Of a stretch of DNA of 64,000 bases, positions 53,339-61,873 are shown one piece after another. Location of the stretch: positions 100,668 to 164,667 of the forward strand of contig NZ_FWEX01000006.1 in the NCBI RefSeq assembly GCF_900170025.1, in the 5' to 3' direction. Each line of letters begins with the position of its first letter. The stretch's first letter is position 1. The notes beneath the pieces were generated by a model that saw nothing but the letters and a program-made list of their open reading frames with translations, ran no database searches and had not been told where the DNA came from. The DNA comes from Nitrospira sp. ND1 (lineage in GTDB: Bacteria > Nitrospirota > Nitrospiria > Nitrospirales > Nitrospiraceae). The position numbers and the translations under genes are program-made.

Positions 53339-53689
53339 TCAGAATCTGATCGCGATACGGCTTTGCCCCGAGAGGGGGTCGAGGGTGGTCACCATTTCTC
53401 GTACTTTTCGCTCCACTACGGGTTCGATACATTCCCTGAGAATGTCCTCACAGGATACAAACATGGCTTCATGCACTTGGCGAAGCAATGCGCACCCCTC
53501 CTCGGATCGGGCCAATCTCATTTCAGCGGGGACGGATCCCTGTCTCGTAAGGGTCACATCAATTTCAGCCGGGGACATTTGAACCCGGACATGCGCATAG
53601 TTAGACTTCATGAACTCGGTGTGAAAGTTCAAGATCGCCAACATCACGGCATATTCAACATCGACTTTGTTCGGATTCATGCTTGCCAT
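53339..53689 (-). CDS. DUF2294-family protein
   Basis: A 116-residue cytoplasmic protein resembling DUF2294: an alpha-beta unit with VRVQMSPAEIDVTLTRQGS and a C-terminal VVERKVREMVTTLDPLSGQS. The family occurs near stress and transport genes in many bacteria; its function is unknown. The ATG at 53689 has no strong ribosome site; a Met three codons in is possible. It converges on the pseudogene. Confidence 0.68.
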   Translation of the reverse strand: MASMNPNKVDVEYAVMLAILNFHTEFMKSNYAHVRVQMSPAEIDVTLTRQGSVPAEMRLARSEEGCALLRQVHEAMFVSCEDILRECIEPVVERKVREMVTTLDPLSGQSRIAIRF

Positions 53690-53986
53690 GGTCTACTACT
53701 CGTCACTCATGCGGCGTCTACCGGCGAGAGGATGATCGATCTTGGCTCGGACGGGCATCAAGACGGGCCACCCGTCCGGGGAAACTCCCTGCGGGTGGCG
53801 TCATAGCGGTCGTCCCGGTGAGATCGTTCGACACTGTATCTACGATATCGATTTCTCGGTCAACGTACCAATAGAGCGGCTCGCCAATGCAACACTTCTG
53901 GCGTGTCACCTCGGCCCCTGGGACGCCGCAGACCCATGATCGCCTCGGGGTGCGCATGACGGCGCACCCCGAGACATCCAGCCTAT
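53690..53986. other. Intergenic region with a hairpin, no gene seen
   Basis: About 300 bases between two minus-strand genes. Short frames on both strands lack ribosome sites and one starts inside the hairpin at 53944-53973, so none is accepted. The DUF2294 promoter should lie here. Confidence 0.5.
53944..53973 (-). terminator. Strong hairpin after the 53987 gene
   Basis: CTCGGGGTGCGC pairs perfectly with GCGCACCCCGAG (12 bp, 6-base loop). It begins 14 bases past the stop of the 53987 gene. There is no U-tract, so termination may need other factors. Confidence 0.6.
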
Positions 53987-54346
53987 TCAGTACGCTTTGC
54001 TATATGCGGCCTCTCCGTCGTGAGTCCACAGCTTTTGTGCCGCCGACCACCACCACCCTTTTTTGGTCAAGGTCACCAGGAACGTATCAATATCCGCATC
54101 CTGGACATCTTGAGTGGCCATAAACCGGCAGCGATACCAGTTCACCATCATCAGGTCTGGACTGACGAAGCCTGGCCAGACTTTTGTTCCGCGATTCGAA
54201 ATGAATTCGCATTTAAATGGTCCGAACTCCCCGTCCGGGAAGTTTGGAATACCCTTCTCGGTGATGATGTACATATCTACACCCACGAGCCGAATCTCTT
54301 TTTTCTTCTTTGTCGATTTCGCTGCTTCCGAAAACGTCGTTGCCAT
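53987..54346 (-). CDS. Unknown protein downstream of icd
   Basis: A 119-residue protein (start MATTFSEAAKSTKKKKEIRL) with GGGGAG upstream. It has a basic N-terminus and a mixed alpha-beta body with many aromatics (MVNWYRCRFMATQD, KKGWWWSAAQKLW). No family is recognised. It follows icd by 35 bases and probably shares its transcript, which might indicate a link to the TCA/reverse TCA cycle. Confidence 0.65.
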   Translation of the reverse strand: MATTFSEAAKSTKKKKEIRLVGVDMYIITEKGIPNFPDGEFGPFKCEFISNRGTKVWPGFVSPDLMMVNWYRCRFMATQDVQDADIDTFLVTLTKKGWWWSAAQKLWTHDGEAAYSKAY

Positions 54347-54381
54347 GAGCGACTCCCCCTTCGCGATTTGGTTGTGGGATC

Positions 54382-55395
54382 TCAGTTCTGTGCATGCATT
54401 TTGTCGACGATGGCCCGGGCATATTCGTCGGTCGTCGCAGTGCCTCCGACGTCGTAGGTGACATGTTTCCGTTCGTCCAGGACAGCGAACATGGCCTTTT
54501 CGATACGGTCTGCCGCCGCCGTCTCTTTCAACCATCGCAACATCATGATTCCTGACACCAACACCGCCGAAGGATTCACCTTCTTCATGCCAGCATACTT
54601 CGGCGCGGACCCGTGAACCGCCTCGAAGATCGAACAGTTGTCGCCGATATTGGCGCCGGGAGCGAATCCCAGCCCCCCCACGAGTCCCGCGCACAGATCC
54701 GTCAGGATATCGCCATACAAGTTCGGCAGGACCAGGCAGTCGAATTGGGCCGGGTTTCTCACCAGCTGCATGCAGCAATTGTCCACAATGACATCCCCGA
54801 TCTCGATCTCAGGATATTTCTTCGCCGCTTCCCTGAATGCATCGAGAAACAGGCCGTCCGTCATCTTCATGATGTTGGCCTTATGCACGCAGTAGACCTT
54901 CTTCCGGCCATTGGCCCTCGCCCACTGGAATGCAAAATCGGCGATCCGGTAGGACCCCGGCCAGGTGATGACTTTCAAACACTGCGCCACCTCATCGGAC
55001 ACCATATGCTCGATGGCCGCATAGCAGTCTTCCGTGTTCTCACGGAAATTGATGATATCAATCTTGTCCCACGGGCGTTTCAACACCGGAATCAACTTCG
55101 CCGGTCGAACGTTGGCGAACAAATCGAACACCTTGCGGAGCGTCACGTTCGCGCTTTTGTGCCCCGTTCCGATCGGCGTGGTCGTGGGCCCCTTGAGCGC
55201 GACCTTGTTCTTGGCGATGTTCTCGATGGTCTTGTCCGGGAGCAAGGTGCCGTACTTCTCCAAACAGCCTAATCCGATCTCTTCGTATTCCCATTTGATA
55301 TCGACGCCGCTTGCGTCGATGACCAGCCGCACCGCTTCGCAAATCTCAGGACCCGTACCTTCTCCCGGAAGCATCGTGACCACATGTTGTGCCAT
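54382..55395 (-). CDS. icd: Isocitrate dehydrogenase (isocitrate/isopropylmalate DH family)
   Basis: A 337-residue NAD(P)-dependent decarboxylating dehydrogenase. Motifs: MLPGEGTGPEI at the N-terminus, substrate loop LKGPTTTPIGTGHKSANVTL, FRENTEDCYAAIEH, the catalytic Lys in VHKANIMKMTDG and the metal-binding VDNCCMQLVRNP. Length and the FRENTED motif fit short NAD-type isocitrate dehydrogenases. GGGAGG precedes the ATG. In reductive TCA organisms the enzyme runs as a carboxylase. It heads a two-gene unit with 53987. Confidence 0.88.
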   Translation of the reverse strand: MAQHVVTMLPGEGTGPEICEAVRLVIDASGVDIKWEYEEIGLGCLEKYGTLLPDKTIENIAKNKVALKGPTTTPIGTGHKSANVTLRKVFDLFANVRPAKLIPVLKRPWDKIDIINFRENTEDCYAAIEHMVSDEVAQCLKVITWPGSYRIADFAFQWARANGRKKVYCVHKANIMKMTDGLFLDAFREAAKKYPEIEIGDVIVDNCCMQLVRNPAQFDCLVLPNLYGDILTDLCAGLVGGLGFAPGANIGDNCSIFEAVHGSAPKYAGMKKVNPSAVLVSGIMMLRWLKETAAADRIEKAMFAVLDERKHVTYDVGGTATTDEYARAIVDKMHAQN

Positions 55396-55655
55396 CAAAG
55401 AACCTCCCTTAAGCAGCAAGGGTATCGGACCATCCGCTCCCCTCTATACGAGCGAAGTGAATGCAAATTGAATTCCAGAATGAACTGCGTGGTGCTGGCA
55501 CACGATCGCTGAAAATCGACCGTAGAATCGCGGTTCCTGCGATACAGGCTCCTTGTGCAATGCAGCACAGCCATTCGGGATGGTGCAACCGCACACATTC
55601 GGCGGATCTCCGTGCACCGACGCTCACCACGAACAATGTCGAATCGACTGTGCAC

Positions 55656-57047
55656 CTAGGAGCGTGTAGGGAGTTCGGTCACAAACGTTTTGGCCAGCGG
55701 TCGGCAATAGCCTCCCAGCTGAGGCGATCCGGTCACGACCACGAGTCCCTGTGGACCGGCCGCCTGCAGAGCGCGTCTGAATGCGACATCAGGGTTCTCG
55801 ACGATTTCCGCTGCCGCGGAAGAGTAGTTCCGCCATCGCTCCGTAATTGTCTGCGCATCGACGGCCAGCTCAAGTGGGTAACTGGTAACGATTATTCGGT
55901 CCGCTCCCGAACCGGAAAAGAAGCGAAGCATGTGCTCCCACTGTTGCTCGCGGGAAAGGGAGACGACCCATACGCTGCGACGCCCCTCGAATGCACAGCG
56001 GAGGTTTGCAACCAGCTGCGCCGCCGCCGGGGGATTGTGAGCGCTGTCAAGCACGACGGTCGGGGCGCCTGGAAAGACTTCACAGCAGGATGCAAGCTCC
56101 ATCTCACTGAACAACCTTCCGATCTCTCGCGCGCCGATTTCAGGCACCAGTCCCCGGCGCCGCAGAACGTCGTAGGCCGTCAGCGCCTGTGACGCGTTGA
56201 CCGCCGTAAAAGAGGCCGGCGACGGGATCGAGACCGTGGGAAAAATGGACGAACCGACCGTCAGCGTGCAGGTCCCTGTAGAACCGGTCCGGACGAAGTC
56301 CGTCATATCGTAGTCTTGTCCGCTCCACAACACCGGTGCTTTGAGCTCTGCGGCTCGGGATTCGATCACGGCGCGAGAACCCTTGGTCATGGGCCCGCAC
56401 AGGACCGGGGTAAGCGGTTTGATGATTCCCGCCTTCTCGACCGCAATCTGCTCCAATGTCTCCCCGAACAGATCCGTATGGTCATACTCAACGTTCGTAA
56501 TGACCGACAGCTCCGGCGTAATGACATTCGTCGCGTCCTGTCGCCCGCCGATCCCCACTTCAATTACCGCTAGATCCACCTTGGCAGCGCGAAACGCGAA
56601 GAAAGCCGCCGCGGTAAGAAACTCGAATGGGGCGAGCTGGAGGCCATACAGATCCAAAAACGATTTGATATGGTTGCAGGCATCGACCAGCTCTTCCTCG
56701 CCGATCGGCTGTCCGTTGATCGCAATGCGTTCCCGAAAGTGCAGCACGTGAGGACTGGTGTAGACGCCCACCTGCAAGCCGCTGGCTCGAGTCAGCGCCC
56801 CGAGCATCCGGCTCACCGTGGTTTTTCCGTTGGTGCCGGTTACGTGAACGGAACGGAATGCTCGATCCGGCCGCTTCAGCTCATGCAGGCAGCGCGACAC
56901 GGCTTCCAGGCTGATGGTGCCGTCCGAAGGCCGCCCGCGGAGAATACAAGCCGTTTCGACTTGCCTGAGGAAATCCGTGACTTCCGTATAGTTACGAAAG
57001 GGCACGGTCCAGGAAGGCGGAAATGTGCGTGATCGCCGCTCAAGCAT
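55656..57047 (-). CDS. folC: Folylpolyglutamate synthase/dihydrofolate synthase
   Basis: A 463-residue Mur-ligase-type enzyme adding glutamate to folates. It shows the P-loop VHVTGTNGKTTVSRMLG, AVIEVGIGGRQDATNVI, TNVEYDHTDLFG and the C-terminal domain VVLDSAHNPPAAAQL. The ATG at 57047 is preceded by GAGG. It follows the DabA-like gene by 32 bases, so the two may be co-transcribed without obvious functional relation. Confidence 0.92.
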   Translation of the reverse strand: MLERRSRTFPPSWTVPFRNYTEVTDFLRQVETACILRGRPSDGTISLEAVSRCLHELKRPDRAFRSVHVTGTNGKTTVSRMLGALTRASGLQVGVYTSPHVLHFRERIAINGQPIGEEELVDACNHIKSFLDLYGLQLAPFEFLTAAAFFAFRAAKVDLAVIEVGIGGRQDATNVITPELSVITNVEYDHTDLFGETLEQIAVEKAGIIKPLTPVLCGPMTKGSRAVIESRAAELKAPVLWSGQDYDMTDFVRTGSTGTCTLTVGSSIFPTVSIPSPASFTAVNASQALTAYDVLRRRGLVPEIGAREIGRLFSEMELASCCEVFPGAPTVVLDSAHNPPAAAQLVANLRCAFEGRRSVWVVSLSREQQWEHMLRFFSGSGADRIIVTSYPLELAVDAQTITERWRNYSSAAAEIVENPDVAFRRALQAAGPQGLVVVTGSPQLGGYCRPLAKTFVTELPTRS

Positions 57048-57079
57048 ATTGACCTCGGAAGACGCACCCCGTACGGGGG

Positions 57080-60000
57080 CTACGCCAGTGAAATCGTCTC
57101 TTTCTCGAACTGATCGCCGGGCTCGACGACCTGACGCCAACCGTTGATGCCGTGATATCGATAATAGCGTTGCTCGGATGGCTCATAGGCGATCAGTAAC
57201 AGCCACTGGTTATGAAAGAGTTTCTCGAGTAATGGCTGTCGGTTGATGATAGCCGTAATCCGGTCGCATGGAGCCTCGATAATTGCCGTCAACCGCATCG
57301 GCTCGTGATAGGCAACCCCGTCCTTCAGAACGGTTTGCGCCGGAAGACCCATCCGAAGATCGCTGTGACCGCCTGTCATCACCCCAATCCGACCCGTAAC
57401 ATTGTGATAAATTTTGCTTCCGCTTCCATAAACTTCAGGAGCCACCGTGGAGAAGTAATATTCCATGTTGATCCATTGCGCGACGATCAACGGCGCCGTC
57501 ATGATGACCTCCAGGAGCCTTCCGTCTTTATCAGCGACATGATCGTAGGAGTGGAGAAACGAGCGGCCGCACAGATCGGCCGCCTCGGTCATCCGGCGGC
57601 GCCCGACTATAAATACGCTGTTTCTGGCCAGGCCCCACTCGGGACGCACTTGCCCCCAATCCACGCTGCGCCGCTCTATTTCACGCAAACATTCCCGCTG
57701 GTCGGCAGGAAAAGGGGTTGCGGACAAGGCTGCCCACCGCTCCGCGGCAGCCGCAGCCCCAGCCGCATGGACGTCCGCCTGAATTTGAGCGAATTCCTTC
57801 CGATGAGTGGACGGAATGTCTTCAAGATCGGCGATCCTGACCTGATCCGTAGTCGTGTCGTGGAGCGCCGCCACGAAATGAGTATCCGAAGGAATGGTCA
57901 GTCCTCGACCGGCAAGAAGATCTCGAACCTGCGGACGATTCGCAATCATCGCGAACACCCGCGCATTGGGAAGTCCCTGCCCCCCTCCACATGCTCCGCA
58001 ATCCAATGACGACTCATAGGGATTATTTTCCGATGTGCTGCCGTGCCCGCAAAGAACGATCAATCTGGCGAACGGCCCGGTTAAACCCATGAGTCGTAAA
58101 GCCGTTTCAACGTAGTACGCCTGTTCGTTGACCGTAAAGCCCGTCCTCGTAATGCGGTCCAGTCGCGACCGAAACCCTCGGGACGTGAGACGGCAATCTC
58201 GGCGGAGTGCTTCGATTGCGATCGTTTCCTCCTCCCGGGGAAGGGACAATAGACGCCCGAGTGGCCCGGAACCCGCTCCAGTTTGTTGATCTGGTTCGAG
58301 CGCCTGCCGGCGGATATCTTCCAGGGCCTCTGCGGTCACTCGGCCTCTCAAGGCCTGCATGCGTGTTCGCAGCCAGGCTGCGATCTGCAGACGTTGTTCT
58401 GCGGCAAGCATGTTCTCGGCATCGGCGGTGGAGAATTTATCCACGGTCAACGTGGTGGACACGGCCGGCATGAGTACCGACTTCAAGAACGCGCTAAGAC
58501 GATGGTACCAACGCGGGCATAGCGTCTTTCCGATGAAGGGAACCAGAAAGAACCATCCGATCGCTTCGACCATTACATACGGCGTAATCACATTATGCTT
58601 GAGGTCGTGCAGCAGTTCATGACTGGCGTGGACAAAGTGCGTCGTTTTCCGGCGACGCTGCGCCCGCTCTTTTTGGTAAGTCCTCGGGACCTCCCGGATC
58701 AGGTGTTTCGACTTCAAGAGCACAGGGCAGAGGGTCGTTTCGCCCTGCTCGTCCAATGATTGATATGAAAACGGCAACCCGAAGAAACCGGCGAATCCGA
58801 AAGTTTCATACGGGCCGCACTGCTCAAGATGCCGCCTGAACACCTCGGATCGCACATCGATGCAGAACGCAAACTGCGCCAGCGGGCGAGCAGAGTTCCC
58901 CTGTCGCACGGAGACAGAACCGTTCTCCTCACCGGAGGGGGCAAGCTGCCGCAACACCTCATGTTGGTGTGCCAATTCGAAGGCCTCCAGCCATTTAAGT
59001 TCCTGCTGTCGTACCGTAAACCGGTCAAGCCAGTTCACTAGAACTGACAGGTCGCTGGACGGGGTTGAGATCAGGGCGCTCGCAGGAAGCCCCAGAGCCT
59101 CCGCGATCTTCATGCAGGCATGAACGTGCAGGGCAACAGCGACATGATGCTGCCTGTCTCGCTCGTCCTGAAACCAGCGCGCGCAATGACGCTCCCACTC
59201 AGTCGCATCGCACCGCGTCCACCGACCCTGAAGGCGCGCGGCTTCCGACAAGGTTTTCTCGGACAGGCACCCGGAAACGGAGGCTCGCTTGAGCCACACC
59301 GAATGGGGGAATTGCCTGGCATACTCTTCGATCGCCCCAATCGTTCCGGCGCACCCCATGGCCTTCCGACAGGTGCTCTCGACGAGTTCCTGTTCATAGA
59401 ACAGACGAACGGCTAAATACTTGACCAGATCGATGCGATAGGCTATCTGCCAAGGCCGCGAGGTCTGTTCCTCACGCCACTTGATGAATCCTGCCCAACC
59501 CGGCAAGGCGGCCAGGTGCAGCGACAGATATTCCTGCCAGGACTGATTGGGAACTTGAAGCCTGTCCAACGATTGCAACAGAGCATCCTCCGGACGGTCA
59601 GCCAACGCTCGGATTTTAGAAGCCGCCCGTTCAATACCTGACAATCTAAGGCTTACGTCATACTGGGCCGCCGCTTTCCAAGCTCTGAAGAACGTCTCTT
59701 CCCGTTTGGGCATCGGCCATACCGCTTCCCCCTCGTCGCAGAACGCCGCGCACCATTTGATCATGTGACGATTGATCTCGCTCGTCATCTCAGTCCCAAG
59801 CGTGCGATCACACCAGGCGGCCAGGGTTTCCAGGCGCCCGGCTTCCCCGGGCACGCACGCAAGTCCTTGGTCGGACAGATTCGTGTCCCCCTCGCCGATT
59901 CTCCTCGTACATGCCGCGATCTTGTCGAAAAGGGCCGACTGTTCCTGGCTCCAAGGCGGAGAGGAATTCTCCCGACCAAGGCGTTGAATCCCTTCAGTCA

Positions 60001-60355
60001 TCGAGAGGCGCAGCACGTCGAGATGAGAGAGCACTCGATCACCAAAGGCCACATGCGTCTCCGTGGCGATCGGCTTCAAGACTGCCTCGAGGTGCGTGGC
60101 CTTGATACGGCCCGTTCGAAAGGCTTCACGAAAAGCAGGGCCCGGGAGGGTGCTTCGCCCTCCGAACAAGTGCTCTCCCCGCTCAACCGCGTCCTCGAAT
60201 TTCTGGTCTTCCAACCCCTGCAAAGGATTTCGCGCGATGATCGTTTGCATCGGCCAGACCCTGGGGATAACCTCGCCGGCCAAACTGACATATGACCGCA
60301 AGGCCATCCGCTGCGCGTCGGTATAGTGCGATTGCATGCGATCTGCTGTGTGCAT
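57080..60355 (-). CDS. dabA: DabA-like inorganic carbon transporter subunit (DUF2309/UPF0753)
   Basis: A 1091-residue protein of the DabA family, which in DAB complexes couples a cation-gradient partner (DabB) to energised CO2-to-bicarbonate conversion. Zinc ligands of the beta-carbonic-anhydrase-like site are present: C498 and D500 (FCIDVRSEVF) and H771 and C786 (LCGHGSTSEN...DCGACGG), with the same 2- and 15-residue spacings expected for the family. The ATG at 60355 has GAGGTG upstream. No DabB gene lies next to it, which is unusual. The hairpin at 60512 separates it from cysD. Confidence 0.88.
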   Translation of the reverse strand: MHTADRMQSHYTDAQRMALRSYVSLAGEVIPRVWPMQTIIARNPLQGLEDQKFEDAVERGEHLFGGRSTLPGPAFREAFRTGRIKATHLEAVLKPIATETHVAFGDRVLSHLDVLRLSMTEGIQRLGRENSSPPWSQEQSALFDKIAACTRRIGEGDTNLSDQGLACVPGEAGRLETLAAWCDRTLGTEMTSEINRHMIKWCAAFCDEGEAVWPMPKREETFFRAWKAAAQYDVSLRLSGIERAASKIRALADRPEDALLQSLDRLQVPNQSWQEYLSLHLAALPGWAGFIKWREEQTSRPWQIAYRIDLVKYLAVRLFYEQELVESTCRKAMGCAGTIGAIEEYARQFPHSVWLKRASVSGCLSEKTLSEAARLQGRWTRCDATEWERHCARWFQDERDRQHHVAVALHVHACMKIAEALGLPASALISTPSSDLSVLVNWLDRFTVRQQELKWLEAFELAHQHEVLRQLAPSGEENGSVSVRQGNSARPLAQFAFCIDVRSEVFRRHLEQCGPYETFGFAGFFGLPFSYQSLDEQGETTLCPVLLKSKHLIREVPRTYQKERAQRRRKTTHFVHASHELLHDLKHNVITPYVMVEAIGWFFLVPFIGKTLCPRWYHRLSAFLKSVLMPAVSTTLTVDKFSTADAENMLAAEQRLQIAAWLRTRMQALRGRVTAEALEDIRRQALEPDQQTGAGSGPLGRLLSLPREEETIAIEALRRDCRLTSRGFRSRLDRITRTGFTVNEQAYYVETALRLMGLTGPFARLIVLCGHGSTSENNPYESSLDCGACGGGQGLPNARVFAMIANRPQVRDLLAGRGLTIPSDTHFVAALHDTTTDQVRIADLEDIPSTHRKEFAQIQADVHAAGAAAAAERWAALSATPFPADQRECLREIERRSVDWGQVRPEWGLARNSVFIVGRRRMTEAADLCGRSFLHSYDHVADKDGRLLEVIMTAPLIVAQWINMEYYFSTVAPEVYGSGSKIYHNVTGRIGVMTGGHSDLRMGLPAQTVLKDGVAYHEPMRLTAIIEAPCDRITAIINRQPLLEKLFHNQWLLLIAYEPSEQRYYRYHGINGWRQVVEPGDQFEKETISLA

Positions 60356-60491
60356 ACGGTTCACCTCACATTGCCTGAGCTGCACGAAGCAAAACCGGGG
60401 CCACCATTTCATTTGACTGCACCAGTGCCGGCGAACCTTGAAAAATAGAGGGAAACACTGGCCGCTGCGTTATTCCAATATGACAAGGCTT

Positions 60492-60508
60492 CCTAGGAGC
60501 TTCCGCAC
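60492..60508 (+). promoter_or_regulatory. Weak CTAG-box upstream of the DabA-like gene
   Basis: The sequence is CCTAGG-AGCTT-CCGCAC, 136 bases before the minus-strand start at 60355. Only the CTAG half is good. Confidence 0.25.
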
Positions 60509-60511
60509 TCA

Positions 60512-60544
60512 GTGCAAGGACACACCTACAGTGTGCCCTTGCAC
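60512..60544 (-). terminator. Long hairpin between cysD and the DabA-like gene
   Basis: GTGCAAGGACACAC pairs with GTGTGCCCTTGCAC (13 of 14 positions) around a 5-base loop. No clear U-tract follows on the minus strand. It may terminate, attenuate or process a cysD-dabA transcript. Confidence 0.5.
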
Positions 60545-60618
60545 GCAAGGGGCAACTCACCCGCTCGATGAGGCGCCGCGTCGATACAGCTCAGATGGGA
60601 TGCGCATAGGCGCCGACG

Positions 60619-61416
60619 TCACATGTGACCAAGCTTGCGTAGGGTCTCCATCCCACGACCCTCATCCTGTGCACGGCCGGCTCGTTCGGCGGTCGCAGTC
60701 GTGCGCAGCTCCGTGATGATCTGGGGAATGGTCGTCGCACAGGAGGCGATCGTGCCCGTACAAGGGACACACCCCAAGCTGCGGTACCGAGTGCCGGCTC
60801 CTTGGTCGAAATATGGCGTCGGCAATTGGACTCGCTCAAGCTCCAGGTATTCCCAAATATTCAGTTCCGTCCAATCGAGCAAGGGATGGACTCGAACATG
60901 CGACCCAGGGGCAAATGTGGTCTTGTATTGATCCCACAACTCGGGCGGTTGATCGCGGAAATTCCATTCCCCGTCTTTGCCTCGTAACGAGAAATAGCGT
61001 TCCTTCGCCCTCGTGCCTTCCTCATCCGCACGAATACCGAGAATCACGGCAGTCCAGCCATGCTGCGCGATCGTCTGCTTGAGTGCCTCGACTTTCATCG
61101 CGGTGCAACACACGACACGTCCTTGCTCCGGCCCCATTCCGGAGACGAGCGCCTCTTTGTTCTGGCCGACCACGACGTTGAGCTTCCACTCCCGGGACAG
61201 CCGATCTCGATACTCGATCAATTCAGGCATTTCGTAGCCGGTATCGATGTGGACCAATGGAAACGGCACGTGCCCGAAAAATGCCTTACGCGCCAGCCAG
61301 AGAAGAACCGTCGAGTCCTTGCCCATCGACCATAGCATCGCCAAGTCACGGAAATGTTTGTACGCTTCGCGCAAGATATAAACACTCTGGTCTTCTAATG
61401 CTCGCAGATGCTGCAT
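60619..61416 (-). CDS. cysD: Sulfate adenylyltransferase subunit 2 (CysD)
   Basis: A 265-residue PP-loop enzyme, the adenylylating subunit of ATP sulfurylase. The PP-loop reads [14 protein letters not shown]; also present are [47 protein letters not shown] and the LGCVPCTG region. AAGGAGG precedes the ATG at 61416. It normally works with the GTPase CysN, which is not adjacent. A near-consensus sigma-54 promoter lies about 150 bases upstream. Confidence 0.92.
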   Translation of the reverse strand: MQHLRALEDQSVYILREAYKHFRDLAMLWSMGKDSTVLLWLARKAFFGHVPFPLVHIDTGYEMPELIEYRDRLSREWKLNVVVGQNKEALVSGMGPEQGRVVCCTAMKVEALKQTIAQHGWTAVILGIRADEEGTRAKERYFSLRGKDGEWNFRDQPPELWDQYKTTFAPGSHVRVHPLLDWTELNIWEYLELERVQLPTPYFDQGAGTRYRSLGCVPCTGTIASCATTIPQIITELRTTATAERAGRAQDEGRGMETLRKLGHM

Positions 61417-61569
61417 ACAACCTCCTTGGCTTCCTGAGCGTGCAATCCGCATTCGCCCCGAATGAGGGACGACAACAGACCGCGTTCGGTGCGTCCGTGT
61501 CTTCCATTTGGAACGTGCTTGAATGGCGAGTTGAGCCCACGTTCTTTTAAAGGTATGAGGCAACAGATG

Positions 61570-61586
61570 AGCAAATCGAGTGCCGA
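61570..61586 (-). promoter_or_regulatory. Sigma-54 promoter of cysD
   Basis: On the minus strand the sequence is TCGGCACTCGATTTGCT. The invariant GG (-24) and GC (-12) are exactly 10 bases apart, and the GGCAC and TTGCT blocks match the sigma-54 consensus. It points at cysD, and an NtrC-type activator is encoded just upstream. Confidence 0.7.
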
Positions 61587-61701
61587 CGAAGACAAGATGA
61601 GAATCCATCTCTGACTCGAACGGGGAACACGAAGTCGGAGCCCTGTCTCGGGGAATGAAAGGGGGTAGTCCGATGGGTGGGTATATGAAAGGGAGCAGCG
61701 A

Positions 61702-61721
61702 CCGGGTGCGAGACCACCCGG
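61702..61721. promoter_or_regulatory. Candidate upstream activator site
   Basis: CCGGGTG pairs with CACCCGG across 6 bases. It lies about 120-150 bases upstream of the sigma-54 promoter, the usual distance for an enhancer of an NtrC-type activator. Confidence 0.4.
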
Positions 61722-61873
61722 CGCGTGCGTCCGCAGACGCTGCGCGTGCAGCCAGAGTGCCTGCGCACATCTATTCAACATGAAGACTGGTCTTCTCAGG
61801 GAGCCCTGACCTGGTACAGGCGGCAGCTACAGATCAGTAAGGAAGGAAGAGATGGAGGCCACCCGGAGTGCTC

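Larger units (their letters stand above)
61417..61873. other. Regulatory region upstream of cysD
   Basis: About 457 bases with no gene seen. It contains a sigma-54 promoter (61570-61586), an inverted repeat further upstream (61702-61721) and a smaller one at 61727-61740. The predicted leader between promoter and cysD is about 145 bases. Confidence 0.6.

Noticed and set aside
53718-53957. Possible 79-residue minus-strand gene
   Set aside because: Its start lies inside the strong hairpin at 53944-53973 and there is no ribosome site.
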